Counted from the first letter of the stretch, positions 8,022 through 17,314 are shown. The stretch is DNA of 64,000 bases from JBPYFK01 sp051984675 (GCA_051984675.1 JBPYFK010000154.1:44374-108373); one strand, 5' to 3'. Notes: a model not told the origin generated them from the letters alone. A program made the numbers and translations.

Positions 8022-10223
8022 TCATCCGTGGTGGTGGTGCGGCGTCGGGAACGGCAGCGGGATCGGGAACGGCAGGCCCGGAATCGTGGGCGGCGTCGGC
8101 GCTGGCGGTGGAGGTGGTGGGGCTGGTGGGAAGAACTGCCCGATGGGTTGGGCCGGGTGGAACGGGATGGCCGGCTTGCCGGCCAGGTAGGCGTTCATGA
8201 ACTGCTGCCAGATATGGCCGGGCAGGGTGGCGCCGAAGACGGGGTTTCCATTGGCGTCCCGCAACGGCAGGACGGGGTTTTGGGCGTCCCCGGCGCTCAT
8301 CGACACGGCCGTGGAGATCTGCGGGGTGTACCCGACCATCCATGCCTTCTCGTTGTCCGGGGAGTCACCTTGCCCGTACTGGTGGGTGCCGGTCTTCGAC
8401 GCCACCGGCCGGTGACCAGACAGCGGAACACCGGAGTGGTCCGCCACCGGCAGGAGCGCCTCGGTGACGTTCGCGGCGAGGTTGGTGTTGTGTTCGGCGT
8501 CGTTGGGGTCGAAGGCGGTCTGCGGCCGTGGGGTGAAGTCCCGTACCACCTCACCGGTGGCATTGTCGATCACCTTGTCGACGAAGTGGGGCGGGGTGCG
8601 CATCCCGTCGTTGGCGAAGGTCGCGTACGCCCCGGCCATGTCGGTGGTCCGCACCGGGTACATGCCCAGCGAGATCCCAGCGTCGATGCCGCCGCCCGGG
8701 CTGCGGAGCGTGGGCTGGCCGTTGATCTGCCGTGGAATGCCGGCTTGGTAAGCGGCCTGGGCGACCTTGCCTACGCCGACTTTCACTCCCAGGTCGACGA
8801 ACACGGTGTTCACCGACTTGATCATGGCCTCGCGCAGGCTGCAGTGCAGCGGGTCGTCGCAGCGCACGCCCGGGTTGTTGGCGAACGTCGTGCCCGCGAT
8901 CGTGCGCGGCGACGAGCCGTCGTACAGCTCGCCCAGACCGCGGTTCTGCTCCAACCCGGCCAGGGCCACGAACGGTTTGAACGACGACCCGGCCGGCTGT
9001 GGCGCGTCGGCGTAGTCGAACGCCCCAGGCTGACCGCCTCCACCGTAGTACGCCCGGATATCCCCGGTCTTCGGATCGACCGCGACCAGCGCGGGATGCA
9101 ACGTCTCCGGCTGGCTGCGCATCACGTTGTCCACCGCGTTCTGCGCGGCCTGCTCGGCGTGCTCGTCGATGTTGGTGACCACGGTGTATCCGTGCTGCTG
9201 CAAGGTCTGCTGGTCGAACCCCTCGCGGTCCAGTTCGGCCATCACCTGTTCGCGGATCTGGTACTGCGTGCCGGTGAGGTTCTGCTGCGCCTGCGGGCGT
9301 CCCGGCGTGGGCGGCAACGCCATCGTCGCCCGCTCCTGCGGGGACACGAAGTGATTGCGCGCCATCTGGTCCGCGACGTAGGTCCACCGCGAGGTGCCCT
9401 GCGCCGGGTTGATCCGGGGGTCGTTGTTCGACGGCGCCTGCACCATGCCCGCCAGCAACGCCGACTCACTCGGATTCAGCTCTTTCGGGTCTTTCCCGAA
9501 ATACGTTTCGGCGGCGGCGTGAATTCCGTACGAACCGCGCCCGTAGTAGGCCGTGTTCAGATACGCCTTGAGAATGTCATCTTTGGACTGCTCCTGGGAC
9601 AGTTTGAAGGCCAGCACGATTTCCTTGAACTTGCGGAAGTACGTGTGCTGGTCACTGCCCGTGGACAATTTGATGTACTGCTGGGTCAGCGTCGATCCGC
9701 CACCGTCGTCGCTGCCCGTGAGCTGGCCCCATCCCGCCCGGATGATCCCGGTGATGTCGAATCCCCAGTTCTGGTAGAAGGTGGGGTCTTCGGCGGCCAG
9801 GGTCGCGTCCCGCATGGACTTCGACACGTCCCCGTTCACGTCCTGGATCATGGTCCGGTCGCCCGAGGACGGCACGATCCGGTTCAACTCCGACCCGTCC
9901 GCGTACTGCAGCACCACGGTCTGCGCGGTGTCCCGTGCGATCGAATCCGGCGAGGGCACGTTCCACACGGCGTAACCGATCGCGAACGCCGCGAGCGGCC
10001 CGAGCACGACCAGGGCGGCCACCACGTAGCACGCTCGGCGTGCCCACCGCGTCACGGGACCCCCCGGACGCCGGCCCCCTCCGCCGAACCCGCCTCCGCC
10101 TAAGCCGCCGGGGGAGCCCCAGGACAGGCGCTGCGTGGCTGCGTTCGCCTGATCCATCGGGGCTTGCGGCGGCGGCCAGCCGGGGTACTGCCCGCCCAGG
10201 TAGGGGTTGCGGTGGTCGTTCAC
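8022..10223 (-). CDS. Class A penicillin-binding protein (PonA-like), copy 1
   Basis: A 733-residue bifunctional peptidoglycan synthase. A Pro/Gly-rich cytosolic N-terminus precedes one transmembrane helix (about 66-88). The GT51 glycosyltransferase domain has AAEDPTFYQNWGFD (catalytic Glu145) and GGGSTLTQQYIK. The transpeptidase domain has SSFK (Ser413, Lys416), SVN and KTG (Lys610). The C-terminus is a Pro-rich extracellular tail ending in four His and Gly. The GTG start is backed by GGAGG seven bases upstream. A closely related copy lies at 58720-60972 on the other strand; the two differ mainly in the N- and C-terminal tails. Confidence 0.95.
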   Translation of the reverse strand: MNDHRNPYLGGQYPGWPPPQAPMDQANAATQRLSWGSPGGLGGGGFGGGGRRPGGPVTRWARRACYVVAALVVLGPLAAFAIGYAVWNVPSPDSIARDTAQTVVLQYADGSELNRIVPSSGDRTMIQDVNGDVSKSMRDATLAAEDPTFYQNWGFDITGIIRAGWGQLTGSDDGGGSTLTQQYIKLSTGSDQHTYFRKFKEIVLAFKLSQEQSKDDILKAYLNTAYYGRGSYGIHAAAETYFGKDPKELNPSESALLAGMVQAPSNNDPRINPAQGTSRWTYVADQMARNHFVSPQERATMALPPTPGRPQAQQNLTGTQYQIREQVMAELDREGFDQQTLQQHGYTVVTNIDEHAEQAAQNAVDNVMRSQPETLHPALVAVDPKTGDIRAYYGGGGQPGAFDYADAPQPAGSSFKPFVALAGLEQNRGLGELYDGSSPRTIAGTTFANNPGVRCDDPLHCSLREAMIKSVNTVFVDLGVKVGVGKVAQAAYQAGIPRQINGQPTLRSPGGGIDAGISLGMYPVRTTDMAGAYATFANDGMRTPPHFVDKVIDNATGEVVRDFTPRPQTAFDPNDAEHNTNLAANVTEALLPVADHSGVPLSGHRPVASKTGTHQYGQGDSPDNEKAWMVGYTPQISTAVSMSAGDAQNPVLPLRDANGNPVFGATLPGHIWQQFMNAYLAGKPAIPFHPAQPIGQFFPPAPPPPPPAPTPPTIPGLPFPIPLPFPTPHHHHG

Positions 10224-10279
10224 GAGGTGACCTCCAGTACCGGCATGAGTCTCCGGCGCCGGTCGGTGCGGTCGGGGGC

Positions 10280-10450
10280 CTATTCAGTTGACCGGATGCA
10301 CTGCTCGGGGGAACTGTCGTCATCCAGCCAAGGAATTATGCGGCGTGCCGCTCGCGACTCGTGCGGGTGGGTGGCGTTTTTCGCGCCAGCGTATTCGATA
10401 AGCAGGGAGAATCCGATCGACTCGCACTCCCGGTAGTCAGACGGGCACAT
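10280..10450 (-). CDS. Possible small hypothetical protein (56 aa)
   Basis: An open frame beginning MCPSDYRECESIG with acidic C-terminal part (WLDDDSSPEQ). Third-position G/C is moderate rather than strong, and there is no convincing ribosome-binding site. A longer GTG start at 10471 would fall inside the terminator hairpin and is rejected. It lies in the gap between the VOC gene and the PBP gene on the same strand. I do not recognise a family, and it may not be translated. Apart from this frame and the terminator, the 10224-10535 interval shows nothing. Confidence 0.25.
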   Translation of the reverse strand: MCPSDYRECESIGFSLLIEYAGAKNATHPHESRAARRIIPWLDDDSSPEQCIRSTE

Positions 10451-10455
10451 ACAGT

Positions 10456-10489
10456 GAAAAACGCGGCTCACGGGATTCCCGTGAGCCGC
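10456..10489 (-). terminator. Rho-independent terminator of the VOC gene
   Basis: A perfect 13-bp inverted repeat (GCGGCTCACGGGA at 10463-10475 and its complement at 10477-10489, single central base) is followed on the complement by GTTTTTC. It lies 47 bp after the stop of the VOC gene, in the right orientation to end its transcript. Confidence 0.9.
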
Positions 10490-10535
10490 ATTCGGCGTCG
10501 ATTCTGTCGCGATCGGCGAGGTATTACGTGAGGTA

Positions 10536-10919
10536 TTACTGGCCGCTGCCGTAGGGCCTGGTCAGGATTTCCAGGTTGTGACCGTTCGGGTCGTCGAAGT
10601 ACGCCCCGCGGCCCCCGTCCCGGGTGTTGATGGTGGTTGGTTCCTGGTGGTGCGGGTCGGCCCAGTACCGCAGGCCGCGCTGGCGGATCCGACCGAAGAT
10701 CTCGTCGAACTCGCTTTCGGTGACAAGGAAGGCGTAATGCTGCGGAACGATCTCCTCGTCGGAGTCCACGAAGTCGAGCGTGACGTCGTTGCTGACCTGG
10801 ACGGCCAGGAAGGGGCCGAAGGGCTTCGGTTCCGGCAGGCCGAGGATCTCGGTCAGGAACGTGGCGGACGCCCGCTTGTCGCGCGCCGAGACGATCGTGT
10901 GGTTGAGCTCAACGGCCAT
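10536..10919 (-). CDS. VOC-superfamily protein (glyoxalase/bleomycin-resistance fold)
   Basis: A 127-residue protein with paired beta-alpha-beta-beta-beta modules. It starts MAVELNHTIVSARDK, and contains LTEILGLPEPKPFGPF and a C-terminal GAYFDDPNGHNLEIL, the usual VOC signature with a His and Glu suited to metal binding. The ATG at 10919 was preferred over an upstream in-frame start because GGAGG lies about ten bases before it. It is monocistronic, bounded downstream by a strong terminator. The role could be detoxification, resistance by sequestration or a ring-opening dioxygenase-like activity; sequence alone does not decide. Confidence 0.85.
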   Translation of the reverse strand: MAVELNHTIVSARDKRASATFLTEILGLPEPKPFGPFLAVQVSNDVTLDFVDSDEEIVPQHYAFLVTESEFDEIFGRIRQRGLRYWADPHHQEPTTINTRDGGRGAYFDDPNGHNLEILTRPYGSGQ

Positions 10920-11038
10920 GGCGGGAGTGCCTCCGTTCGATCTCAAGCGGTCGATTACTGCTGACGTCGTCGACGCTATGACTTTGAGTTAGGTAGAGGT
11001 CAACGGCATACCGAAGGCACCTGGGCGGCGCGAGCGGA

Positions 11039-11674
11039 TCAGGCCGGAATGCCGTACCGGCCGCGCAGGCGGACGAACCGGGCCAGTGTGAGGATCTCGC
11101 GGCGTGTCATTCCTTCGGGTGAGCGCTCGAACAGGACGACCTGCTCGTTGCCGCCTGGCCCGATCGGCTGCACCAGGCGGCCTCCACCCCGGAGCTGCTC
11201 GATCAGCGGCGGGGGAACGTCCGGGCAGGCGGCCGAGACGAGGATGGCGTCGTACGGAGCGCGGTCGGGCACCCCGCAACTCCCGTCGCCGGTGTGCAGC
11301 TCGACCGTCCGGATACCGTGGCGAGCGAGGTTGCGCCTCGCCTCCTCGACCAGATCGGGCCACCACTCGACGCTGACGACGTCGCACGCCAGCCGTGCCA
11401 GCAACGCCGTCTGGTACCCGACACCGGTGCCCACTTCGAGCACGTGCTCGTCCCCGCTCAGCTCCAGTCCTTCGAGCATCCGGGCCGACAGCGACGGCTG
11501 CGTGGTGACCTGCCCGTGATTGATCGGGATGGGGGCGTCCTGGCAGGCGAGGAGCGCGTGGGCGGCCGGGACGAAGTCCGCCCTCGGTGTGGCCCGCATC
11601 GCTTCGAGCACGCGCTCGTCGCTGATGCCCATCGCTTGGACGGCGCGGATGAGGTCTTCGGGCGAGGAGCGCAC
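11039..11674 (-). CDS. pcm: Protein-L-isoaspartate O-methyltransferase
   Basis: A 211-residue SAM-dependent methyltransferase that repairs isoaspartyl residues in damaged proteins. It contains ATPRADFVP, the substrate-loop INHGQVTTQPSLSARML, and the SAM motif VLEVGTGVGYQTALLA, then YDAILVSAACPDVPPPLI and GGRLVQPIGP, all in PIMT order. The GTG start at 11674 has no strong ribosome-binding site; an internal ATG (MGISDERV) is the alternative. It is divergent from the macro-domain gene, 80 bp away, so the two may share a regulatory region. Confidence 0.88.
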   Translation of the reverse strand: MRSSPEDLIRAVQAMGISDERVLEAMRATPRADFVPAAHALLACQDAPIPINHGQVTTQPSLSARMLEGLELSGDEHVLEVGTGVGYQTALLARLACDVVSVEWWPDLVEEARRNLARHGIRTVELHTGDGSCGVPDRAPYDAILVSAACPDVPPPLIEQLRGGGRLVQPIGPGGNEQVVLFERSPEGMTRREILTLARFVRLRGRYGIPA

Positions 11675-11754
11675 GCTGGGGAGAATCCGACCGGTGCCGC
11701 GACGGCACCAGGGCCGTTCGCCTCGAACACGGGTAGCACAGCGCGGGAGGGGCC

Positions 11755-12288
11755 ATGATCACGCTGATCCAGGGCGACATCACCGAGCAGGAAGCGGATG
11801 CCGTGGTGAACGCGGCGAACTCGTCGTTGCTCGGCGGGGGTGGCGTCGACGGTGCGATCCACGGTCGCGGCGGGCCGGAGATCCTCGCCGAGTGCCGGCA
11901 GCTGCGGGCGGGCCGCTATGCGGACGGGCTACCAACCGGCCAGGCAGTCGCCACCACGGCCGGGAGGCTGCCGGCGCGCTGGGTCGTGCACACGGCCGGC
12001 CCGGTGTACAGCCAGTCCGAGGATCGCAGCGAGCTGCTGGCCGCGTGCTACCGCAACAGTCTGGCCGTTGCGGACGAACTGGGCGCACGGACGGTCGCGT
12101 TCCCCGCGATCTCCACCGGGATCTACCGGTGGCCCCTGTCCTCGGCGGCCCGTATCGCCACCCGGGCGGTGCATGCCGTCCTCGCCGGTGGCGAGTCGGG
12201 AGTGCGGGAGGTTCGGTTCGTCCTCTTCGACCGGGCCAGCTACGACGCGTTCAGCGAGGCGGTCAGCGAGCTGCCGTCGTTGCGCTGA
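11755..12288 (+). CDS. Macro-domain O-acetyl-ADP-ribose deacetylase (YmdB-like)
   Basis: A single-domain macro protein of 177 residues. It begins MITLIQGDITEQEADAVVNA and continues with the ADP-ribose-binding NAANSSLLGGGGVDGAIH, then GRLPARWVVHTAGPVY and the phosphate-binding loop FPAISTGIYRWP. These are the hallmarks of the MacroD/YmdB class, which hydrolyse O-acetyl-ADP-ribose or remove ADP-ribose from acidic residues. GGGAGGGG precedes the ATG. It is probably its own transcription unit, opposite pcm. Confidence 0.92.
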   Translation: MITLIQGDITEQEADAVVNAANSSLLGGGGVDGAIHGRGGPEILAECRQLRAGRYADGLPTGQAVATTAGRLPARWVVHTAGPVYSQSEDRSELLAACYRNSLAVADELGARTVAFPAISTGIYRWPLSSAARIATRAVHAVLAGGESGVREVRFVLFDRASYDAFSEAVSELPSLR

Positions 12289-12375
12289 GTGGCCACTGAA
12301 CGCGCTCCGTGTTCACATAAGGGCACCGCCCGCATCGAGTGAGCAGCCGGATGAGACGAGCAGGGAGCAGTTGAG

Positions 12376-12804
12376 ATGACGACAACGCGGACCGCCAACA
12401 CCCACTGGGAAGGCAGCCTCCTGGAAGGCAGCGGGCGAGTGTCGCTGGGCTCGTCCGGGCTTGGCGCCTACGAGGTGAACTGGCCCTCCCGGGCCGAGCA
12501 GCCCAACGGCCGGACCAGTCCCGAGGAGTTGATCGCCGCCGCGCACTCGTCGTGCTTTTCGATGGCACTGTCCAACGGCCTGGCCCAGGCCGGCAACCCG
12601 CCCGAGTCGTTGGACACGCGGGCGGACGTGACGTTCCAACCCGGCACGGGGATCACCGGCGTCCACCTTGTGGTGCACGGGCGTGTGCCGGGGCTGTCCC
12701 CCGAGGACTTCCGGGCGGCGGCCGACGACGCGAAGAAGAACTGCCCGGTGAGCCAGGCGTTGACCGGCACCACGATCACCCTGGAAGCCGTCCTGGCGCA
12801 GTAG
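12376..12804 (+). CDS. OsmC-family peroxiredoxin
   Basis: A 142-residue OsmC/Ohr-fold protein that reduces organic hydroperoxides. It shows the early sheet WEGSLLEGSGRVSLGSSGLG, the first redox Cys in AAHSSCFSMALSNGL and the second in KKNCPVSQALTGT, the two-cysteine pattern of OsmC. Length is typical. GGGAG lies eight bases before the ATG. It follows the macro-domain gene by 87 bp on the same strand and is convergent with an MFS transporter. Confidence 0.92.
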   Translation: MTTTRTANTHWEGSLLEGSGRVSLGSSGLGAYEVNWPSRAEQPNGRTSPEELIAAAHSSCFSMALSNGLAQAGNPPESLDTRADVTFQPGTGITGVHLVVHGRVPGLSPEDFRAAADDAKKNCPVSQALTGTTITLEAVLAQ

Positions 12805-12865
12805 GCGACCACACGCGCCAGCCCGTGCCCTGCCCTAGCGTGCCCCTTCCCCAGCGTGGCCTGCC

Positions 12866-14140
12866 CTAGCTCGTCGCGGCGACGTCGACGGCCGTGCGTT
12901 CGGTGCCGAACTCGATGCCCTTCGCTTCCTTGCCCATCCAGGTGATGGCGGCGAGAAGCACGAACGTCGGGATGACCGTGGCCGCCAGCGCGAACGGGTA
13001 CCCGTGGCCGGCGGCGAGGTATTCCTGGATCGGCAGGTTGAACGCGGCGAGGCAGTTGCCGAGTTGGTAGGTCACGCCTGGGTAGAAGCCGCGGATCGCA
13101 TCCGGCGAGAGTTCGGTGAGATGCGCCGGAACCACGCCCCACGCGCCCTGCACCACGACCTGCATCAGGAACGAGCCGAGGCAGAGCATGCCGGCGGTGC
13201 TGGAGAACGCGAAGATCGGCACGATCGGCAGACCGATGATCGCGCAGAACACGATGGTGCTGCGCCGTCCGAACCGTTCCGAGGCGGCACCGAAGATCCC
13301 GCCACCGATCATCGCGCCCACGTTGTACAGCACCGCGATCCAGGTGGCCGTGGTCGCCGACAGGTGCGCACCACCGTGCGTGGTGGCCTTGAGGAACGTG
13401 GGGTAGACGTCCTGAGTGCCATGGCTGGCCAGGTTGAACAGCGTCATCAGCACGATCAGGTAGCCGAACCGACGCAGCACGGCGGAATTGAGCAGTACGT
13501 CCTTGACCGAGGTGCGCGTCACCCGAAGTTGCTGCTGCGCGGCGTGCCAAACCTCGGATTCCCGCACCCGGCTGCGGATCACCAGGCTGATCAGGCCGGG
13601 GATGATGCTCAGCGCGAACAACCACCGCCAGGACAGTCCGAGGCCGTGCACCATCAGGTAGGCCAAGGAGGCCAGGAGGTACCCCATGGCGTAGCCCTGC
13701 TGCAGGATGCCGGAGAACAGGCCGCGTCGGCGGGACGGCAGCTTCTCCATCGCCAGCGCGGCACCCAGTCCCCACTCGCCGCCCATGCCGATGCCGTACA
13801 GCAGCCGCAGGATCAGCAGCACGGTGAAGTTGGGTGCGAACGCGCAGAGGAACCCGACGACCGAGTAGAACAGCACGTCGACCATGAGCGGGATGCGCCG
13901 ACCGATCCGGTCCGCCCACAGCCCGAACAGCAGCGCACCGACCGGTCGCATGAGCAAGGTGACCGTGGTGAGCAGCGACATCTGGGTCAGCGAGACCCCG
14001 AACTCCTTGCCGATGTCGGCGTAGACGAGCACGACGAGGAAGTAGTCGAAGGAGTCCATCGCCCAGCCCAGCACGGCCACCAGGAACGAGTTGCGCTGGT
14101 CGGCGTTGAGCCTCGCGCCTGCCGAAGCACTACCGGTCAT
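12866..14140 (-). CDS. MFS transporter of the metabolite:H+ symporter type (ShiA/lactate-like)
   Basis: A 424-residue, 12-helix major facilitator. Residues GWAMDSFDYFLVVLVYADIG form the first helix with the Asp-containing motif of the SHS/MHS symporter group. LLFGLWADRIGRRIPLM is motif A, and GMGGEWGLGAALAMEKLPSRRRGLFSGILQQ is the conserved helix 4-5 region of these organic-acid importers. Likely substrates are sugar acids or mono/dicarboxylates, but this is only a family inference. The ATG is preceded by GGAG. No catabolic gene is adjacent. Confidence 0.87.
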   Translation of the reverse strand: MTGSASAGARLNADQRNSFLVAVLGWAMDSFDYFLVVLVYADIGKEFGVSLTQMSLLTTVTLLMRPVGALLFGLWADRIGRRIPLMVDVLFYSVVGFLCAFAPNFTVLLILRLLYGIGMGGEWGLGAALAMEKLPSRRRGLFSGILQQGYAMGYLLASLAYLMVHGLGLSWRWLFALSIIPGLISLVIRSRVRESEVWHAAQQQLRVTRTSVKDVLLNSAVLRRFGYLIVLMTLFNLASHGTQDVYPTFLKATTHGGAHLSATTATWIAVLYNVGAMIGGGIFGAASERFGRRSTIVFCAIIGLPIVPIFAFSSTAGMLCLGSFLMQVVVQGAWGVVPAHLTELSPDAIRGFYPGVTYQLGNCLAAFNLPIQEYLAAGHGYPFALAATVIPTFVLLAAITWMGKEAKGIEFGTERTAVDVAATS

Positions 14141-14284
14141 GCCCCACTCCGTCTCGCATCAACGGTGCCCTTCCGTCACACGTGCTCTGTGGTGCTACAC
14201 CGTGGAGACGGTCGAGGGCAATCCCAGTGCGGGACGGACGAGGAAGTGCTCATCAGATCGTTATCGTGGCTACCGACCTGGGTC

Positions 14285-14482
14285 TCAGCTGTTCTCGCTG
14301 TCCTGATCCGGGTCCGGGCGTGGTCGTTCCGGGCGAACGTCCGGGTCATCGTCGGCGGGCGGTTCGGCGTCCAGCGCCTCCTCCGCACGCGTGGGATGAC
14401 CGCCCTGCAGCAATCCCCTGATCTCCTTTTCTCTCGCGTCGTCCTTCCACGGGCCCTGCTTGTCGCTACGACGTTCTGTCAC
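14285..14482 (-). CDS. Small charged hypothetical protein (65 aa)
   Basis: A hydrophilic protein starting MTERRSDKQGPWKDDAREKE, with a mixed-charge helix-forming N-terminal half and a Pro/Asp/Glu-rich, probably disordered C-terminus. The GTG start has GGGAGG about nine bases upstream and codon use is strongly GC3-biased, so it is very likely translated. I do not recognise a named family or a function. Confidence 0.6.
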   Translation of the reverse strand: MTERRSDKQGPWKDDAREKEIRGLLQGGHPTRAEEALDAEPPADDDPDVRPERPRPDPDQDSENS

Positions 14483-14652
14483 CGGTACCCACCTCCCTTG
14501 CCTGACGGGTGCTCACCCGGGCGGTTACCCGGTTGCCGGAAGGATCATTCGGCTCGCTATCGCCGGCTGGTGACCGGGGTATGAGCAGGTCATGCCACGG
14601 GTAGGCCGTAGGTGACGCATTCGCGCGAGTCGAGAGAGCTGTTGGAGTACGG

Positions 14653-15006
14653 ATGTCTCATGTGCAACTTCCGTTACGGGACTACGACGAGCTGCCGGTG
14701 GGGGCGTTGCGGCACCGGATGCGAGCGCTGAGTTCGGGCCAGGTGAAGCAGCTCTACGACCACGAGAGGGCACACGCCCACCGCGCGCAGGTGCTGGAAC
14801 TGCTGTCGAGCCGCCTGACCGAACTCGAGCGAGGAGCGACGCCGTCCGAGGGTTCCCAGGAATTCGTGCCGGAGGCGGCCGACCATGGCCGGCGTGGTTC
14901 TCCCGTGCACCCCAGCGGCTCGCCGCAGTCGATCCACCCGCCACCGCACGGGGCCGAGGCACAGCACGGCAAACCCAAAGCCAACCGGCCACGAAAGATG
15001 CCCTAG
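14653..15006 (+). CDS. Conserved actinobacterial protein (DUF8129-like)
   Basis: A 117-residue soluble protein. The first 60 residues (LPLRDYDELPVGALRHRMRALS...LYDHERAHAHRAQVLELL) form a compact helical domain resembling the DUF8129 proteins of actinobacteria. The rest is Pro/His/Ser-rich and probably disordered. GGAG precedes the ATG by six to seven bases. Its last four bases overlap the 3' end of the convergent GlxA-type regulator gene. Function unknown. Confidence 0.65.
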   Translation: MSHVQLPLRDYDELPVGALRHRMRALSSGQVKQLYDHERAHAHRAQVLELLSSRLTELERGATPSEGSQEFVPEAADHGRRGSPVHPSGSPQSIHPPPHGAEAQHGKPKANRPRKMP

Positions 15007-16046
15007 CCGTGCGCATCACCGACTGCCCGCACCGGTCCGTCCCATGAGGACAGTCCCGAGTCTCGGAAGGTGTTGCGGTAGGCGGCCGGAGAGACTCCCA
15101 CCGCAGCCTGCATGTGCTGCCGCAGTGAGGCGGCCGTACCAAGACCGGCACGGTCTGCCACCCGATCGATCGCGAGGTCCGTGGTCTCCAGCAGCTCCCG
15201 GGCGCGCTCGACGCGCTGCCGAGTCAGCCACTGCCCCGGTGAAAGCCCTACCTCCTCCCGGAAACGCCGGGTGAACGTGCGCACGCTCATCGACTCTCGC
15301 GCTGCGAGTTCGCACAGCGTGATCGGCCGGTCGAGATGTTCCAGCGCCCACGCTCGTGCGGCGCTGGTGGCGGAGCCGCGCGGCTCCGGGACGGGACGTG
15401 GAATGAACTGGGCTTGGCCGCCGTCACGGTGCGGTGCGACGACGACGCTGCGCGCGACGTCGTTGGCCATCGCCGAACCATGGTCGCACCGGATCAGATG
15501 CAGGCAGAGATCGATGCCGGCTGCCTCCCCGGCCGAGGTCAGGACGTGCCCGTGGTCGACGTAGAGAACGTCCGGGTCGAGATCGACCGCCGGGTACAGC
15601 TTGCGGAACTGCTCGCACGACTTCCAGTGCGTCGTGGCCCGGAGCCCGTCGAGCAGGCCAGCCGCTGCCAGCACGAACGCACCGGTGCAGATCGAGGCGA
15701 TCCGGGTGCCCGGGCGGATGCGCGCGAAGGCGTCGGCGAGGTCAGGGCTGAGACGGCCGGTCGGGTCGGGTTCGTAGTCCTCCTCAGAGGCCGGAACGAT
15801 CAGCGTGTCAGCTTCGCGCAGCGCGTCCGGGCCGTGCGGGACGTGAATGCTGAAGTCGGCATCGGTGCGGACCTCGCCAGGTTCGAGTGCGCAGGTCACG
15901 ACCTCGTACAGCGGCTCCCCGGTGGGCGACCGGGCACTGCCGAACAGCCGGTGAACCATGCCCAGCTCCATGGGTAGTAGCCCAGGGCGCACGAGGACGG
16001 CGATGCGGTGAAGGTCGGCGGCAACCATGACCGGATTCTTGCGCAT
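15003..16046 (-). CDS. GlxA-family transcriptional regulator (DJ-1/PfpI + AraC)
   Basis: A 347-residue regulator. The N-terminal DJ-1/PfpI-like domain (about 1-190) ends its core with RIASICTGAFVLAAAGLL, where Cys sits at the usual nucleophile elbow. The C-terminal AraC domain has two helix-turn-helix motifs (LCELAARESMSVRTFTRRF and IDRVADRAGLGTAASLRQH). GlxA-type proteins typically control catabolic or stress genes. It is divergent from the MFS gene at 16100 with a 53-bp gap, so that transporter is the likeliest target. ATG 16046 is used; ATG 16028 is a possible alternative. Confidence 0.88.
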   Translation of the reverse strand: MRKNPVMVAADLHRIAVLVRPGLLPMELGMVHRLFGSARSPTGEPLYEVVTCALEPGEVRTDADFSIHVPHGPDALREADTLIVPASEEDYEPDPTGRLSPDLADAFARIRPGTRIASICTGAFVLAAAGLLDGLRATTHWKSCEQFRKLYPAVDLDPDVLYVDHGHVLTSAGEAAGIDLCLHLIRCDHGSAMANDVARSVVVAPHRDGGQAQFIPRPVPEPRGSATSAARAWALEHLDRPITLCELAARESMSVRTFTRRFREEVGLSPGQWLTRQRVERARELLETTDLAIDRVADRAGLGTAASLRQHMQAAVGVSPAAYRNTFRDSGLSSWDGPVRAVGDAHG

Positions 16047-16099
16047 CTCGGCCAGCGAGCCACTCGTCCGTCTCCGACCGGGCGCACAGGATTTCTCCC

Positions 16100-17314
16100 G
16101 TGACGCGCTGCATCGAAATCCAGGAACCAGGGAAGCTCGGCGAAGACCGTCGCCTCCGCCGGATCGCCGCCGTCGCCGCCCTGACGATCATCACGGCGTC
16201 GGCTTCCACCACCATGGCTGGCCTGCTGGTCGAACCGCTGCATCACGAGTTCGCGTGGTCACACGGCACGATCGGGTTCGCGGTCTCGGTCAACATGGCG
16301 CTTTACGGGCTCACCGCCCCCTTCGCCGCCGCATGGATGGACCGTTTCGGCATCCACCGCGTCGTGGCCGCCGCGCTCATGGCCATCGTCGCGGGAGCCG
16401 TGCTGGCGCTGGTCATGACCGATGCCTGGGAGTTCACCCTGTGCTGGGGTGTCCTCGTCGGCCTGGGCTGCGGATCGATGGCGATGACGTTCGCCGCGAC
16501 GGTCGCGAACCGCTGGTTCGTCCAGCGGCGCGGTCTGATCACGGGAGTTCTCACGGCGGCAAGCGTGTTCGGGCAGTTCGCCTTCCTCCCGCTGCTGGCC
16601 TGGACCGTTGATCACTGGGGCTGGCGAGCGGCGGTCGCGGCGGTGGCACTGGCCGCGCTGATGGTCGCGCCGCTCGCCTGGTTCGGACTGCGGGACCACC
16701 CCGCGGAACCCGTGCGGGGTGCCGGTATCCGCTCGATTCGGGTGCTCCTTGGCTCCGCACGGACCGCCCCATTCTGGCTGCTGGCCGCCACATTCGCGAT
16801 CTGCGGAGCGTCGACCAACGGTCTCATGTGGACGCATTTCGCACCGGCCGAGCACGATCACGGCATGCCGATCACGGTCGCTGCCGCACTGCTGACGACG
16901 ATTGGGGTCTGCAACGTGGTCGGCACGATCGGGTCGGGGTGGTTGACCGATCGCTACAGCGTGCGGTGGCTGCTGGCCGGATACTACGTCCTGCGGGGAG
17001 TCTCGTTGCTGTTCCTACCGTTGCTGCTGGCGGCGACCGTCCGACCGGCGATGATCGTCTTCCTGATCTTGTTCGGCCTGCTCGACGTGGCCACCGTGCC
17101 GCCCACGATCGCGCTCTGCCGGCAGTTCTATGCCAAGGACAGCGCGGTCGTCTTCGGCTGGGTGAACGCCTCGCACCAGGTGGGCGCAGGACTGGTCGCC
17201 TTCCTGGGCGGAGTCGCCCGGGACGCCTTCGGTTCGTACGACGTGGTCTGGGCCGGAGGAGGGGCGTTGTGCGCCGTCGCGGCCGTACTGGCACTGACGA
17301 TCACACGCTCGTGA
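16100..17314 (+). CDS. MFS transporter (MCT/OFA-like)
   Basis: A 404-residue, 12-helix major facilitator. It shows LYGLTAPFAAAWMDRFGIHRVVAAAL (motif A region) and GSMAMTFAATVANRWFVQRRGLITGVLTAASVFGQ, where the RW(F)xxRRGLxxG pattern is characteristic of monocarboxylate/oxalate-formate-type transporters. The start GTG has AGGA upstream. It is divergent from the GlxA-type regulator and probably controlled by it. Substrate unknown; a small carboxylate is plausible. Confidence 0.85.
   Translation: MTRCIEIQEPGKLGEDRRLRRIAAVAALTIITASASTTMAGLLVEPLHHEFAWSHGTIGFAVSVNMALYGLTAPFAAAWMDRFGIHRVVAAALMAIVAGAVLALVMTDAWEFTLCWGVLVGLGCGSMAMTFAATVANRWFVQRRGLITGVLTAASVFGQFAFLPLLAWTVDHWGWRAAVAAVALAALMVAPLAWFGLRDHPAEPVRGAGIRSIRVLLGSARTAPFWLLAATFAICGASTNGLMWTHFAPAEHDHGMPITVAAALLTTIGVCNVVGTIGSGWLTDRYSVRWLLAGYYVLRGVSLLFLPLLLAATVRPAMIVFLILFGLLDVATVPPTIALCRQFYAKDSAVVFGWVNASHQVGAGLVAFLGGVARDAFGSYDVVWAGGGALCAVAAVLALTITRS

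Noticed and set aside
8028..10103. A 691-codon open frame opposite PBP copy 1
   Set aside because: Arg/Val/Gly-rich shadow of the PBP gene, with no domains.
10280..10471. GTG start at 10471 for the small frame
   Set aside because: It would begin inside the strong terminator hairpin of the upstream gene.
13004..14584. A 526-codon open frame opposite the MFS gene
   Set aside because: Antisense to a clear transporter gene, His/Gln/Arg-rich, no domain.
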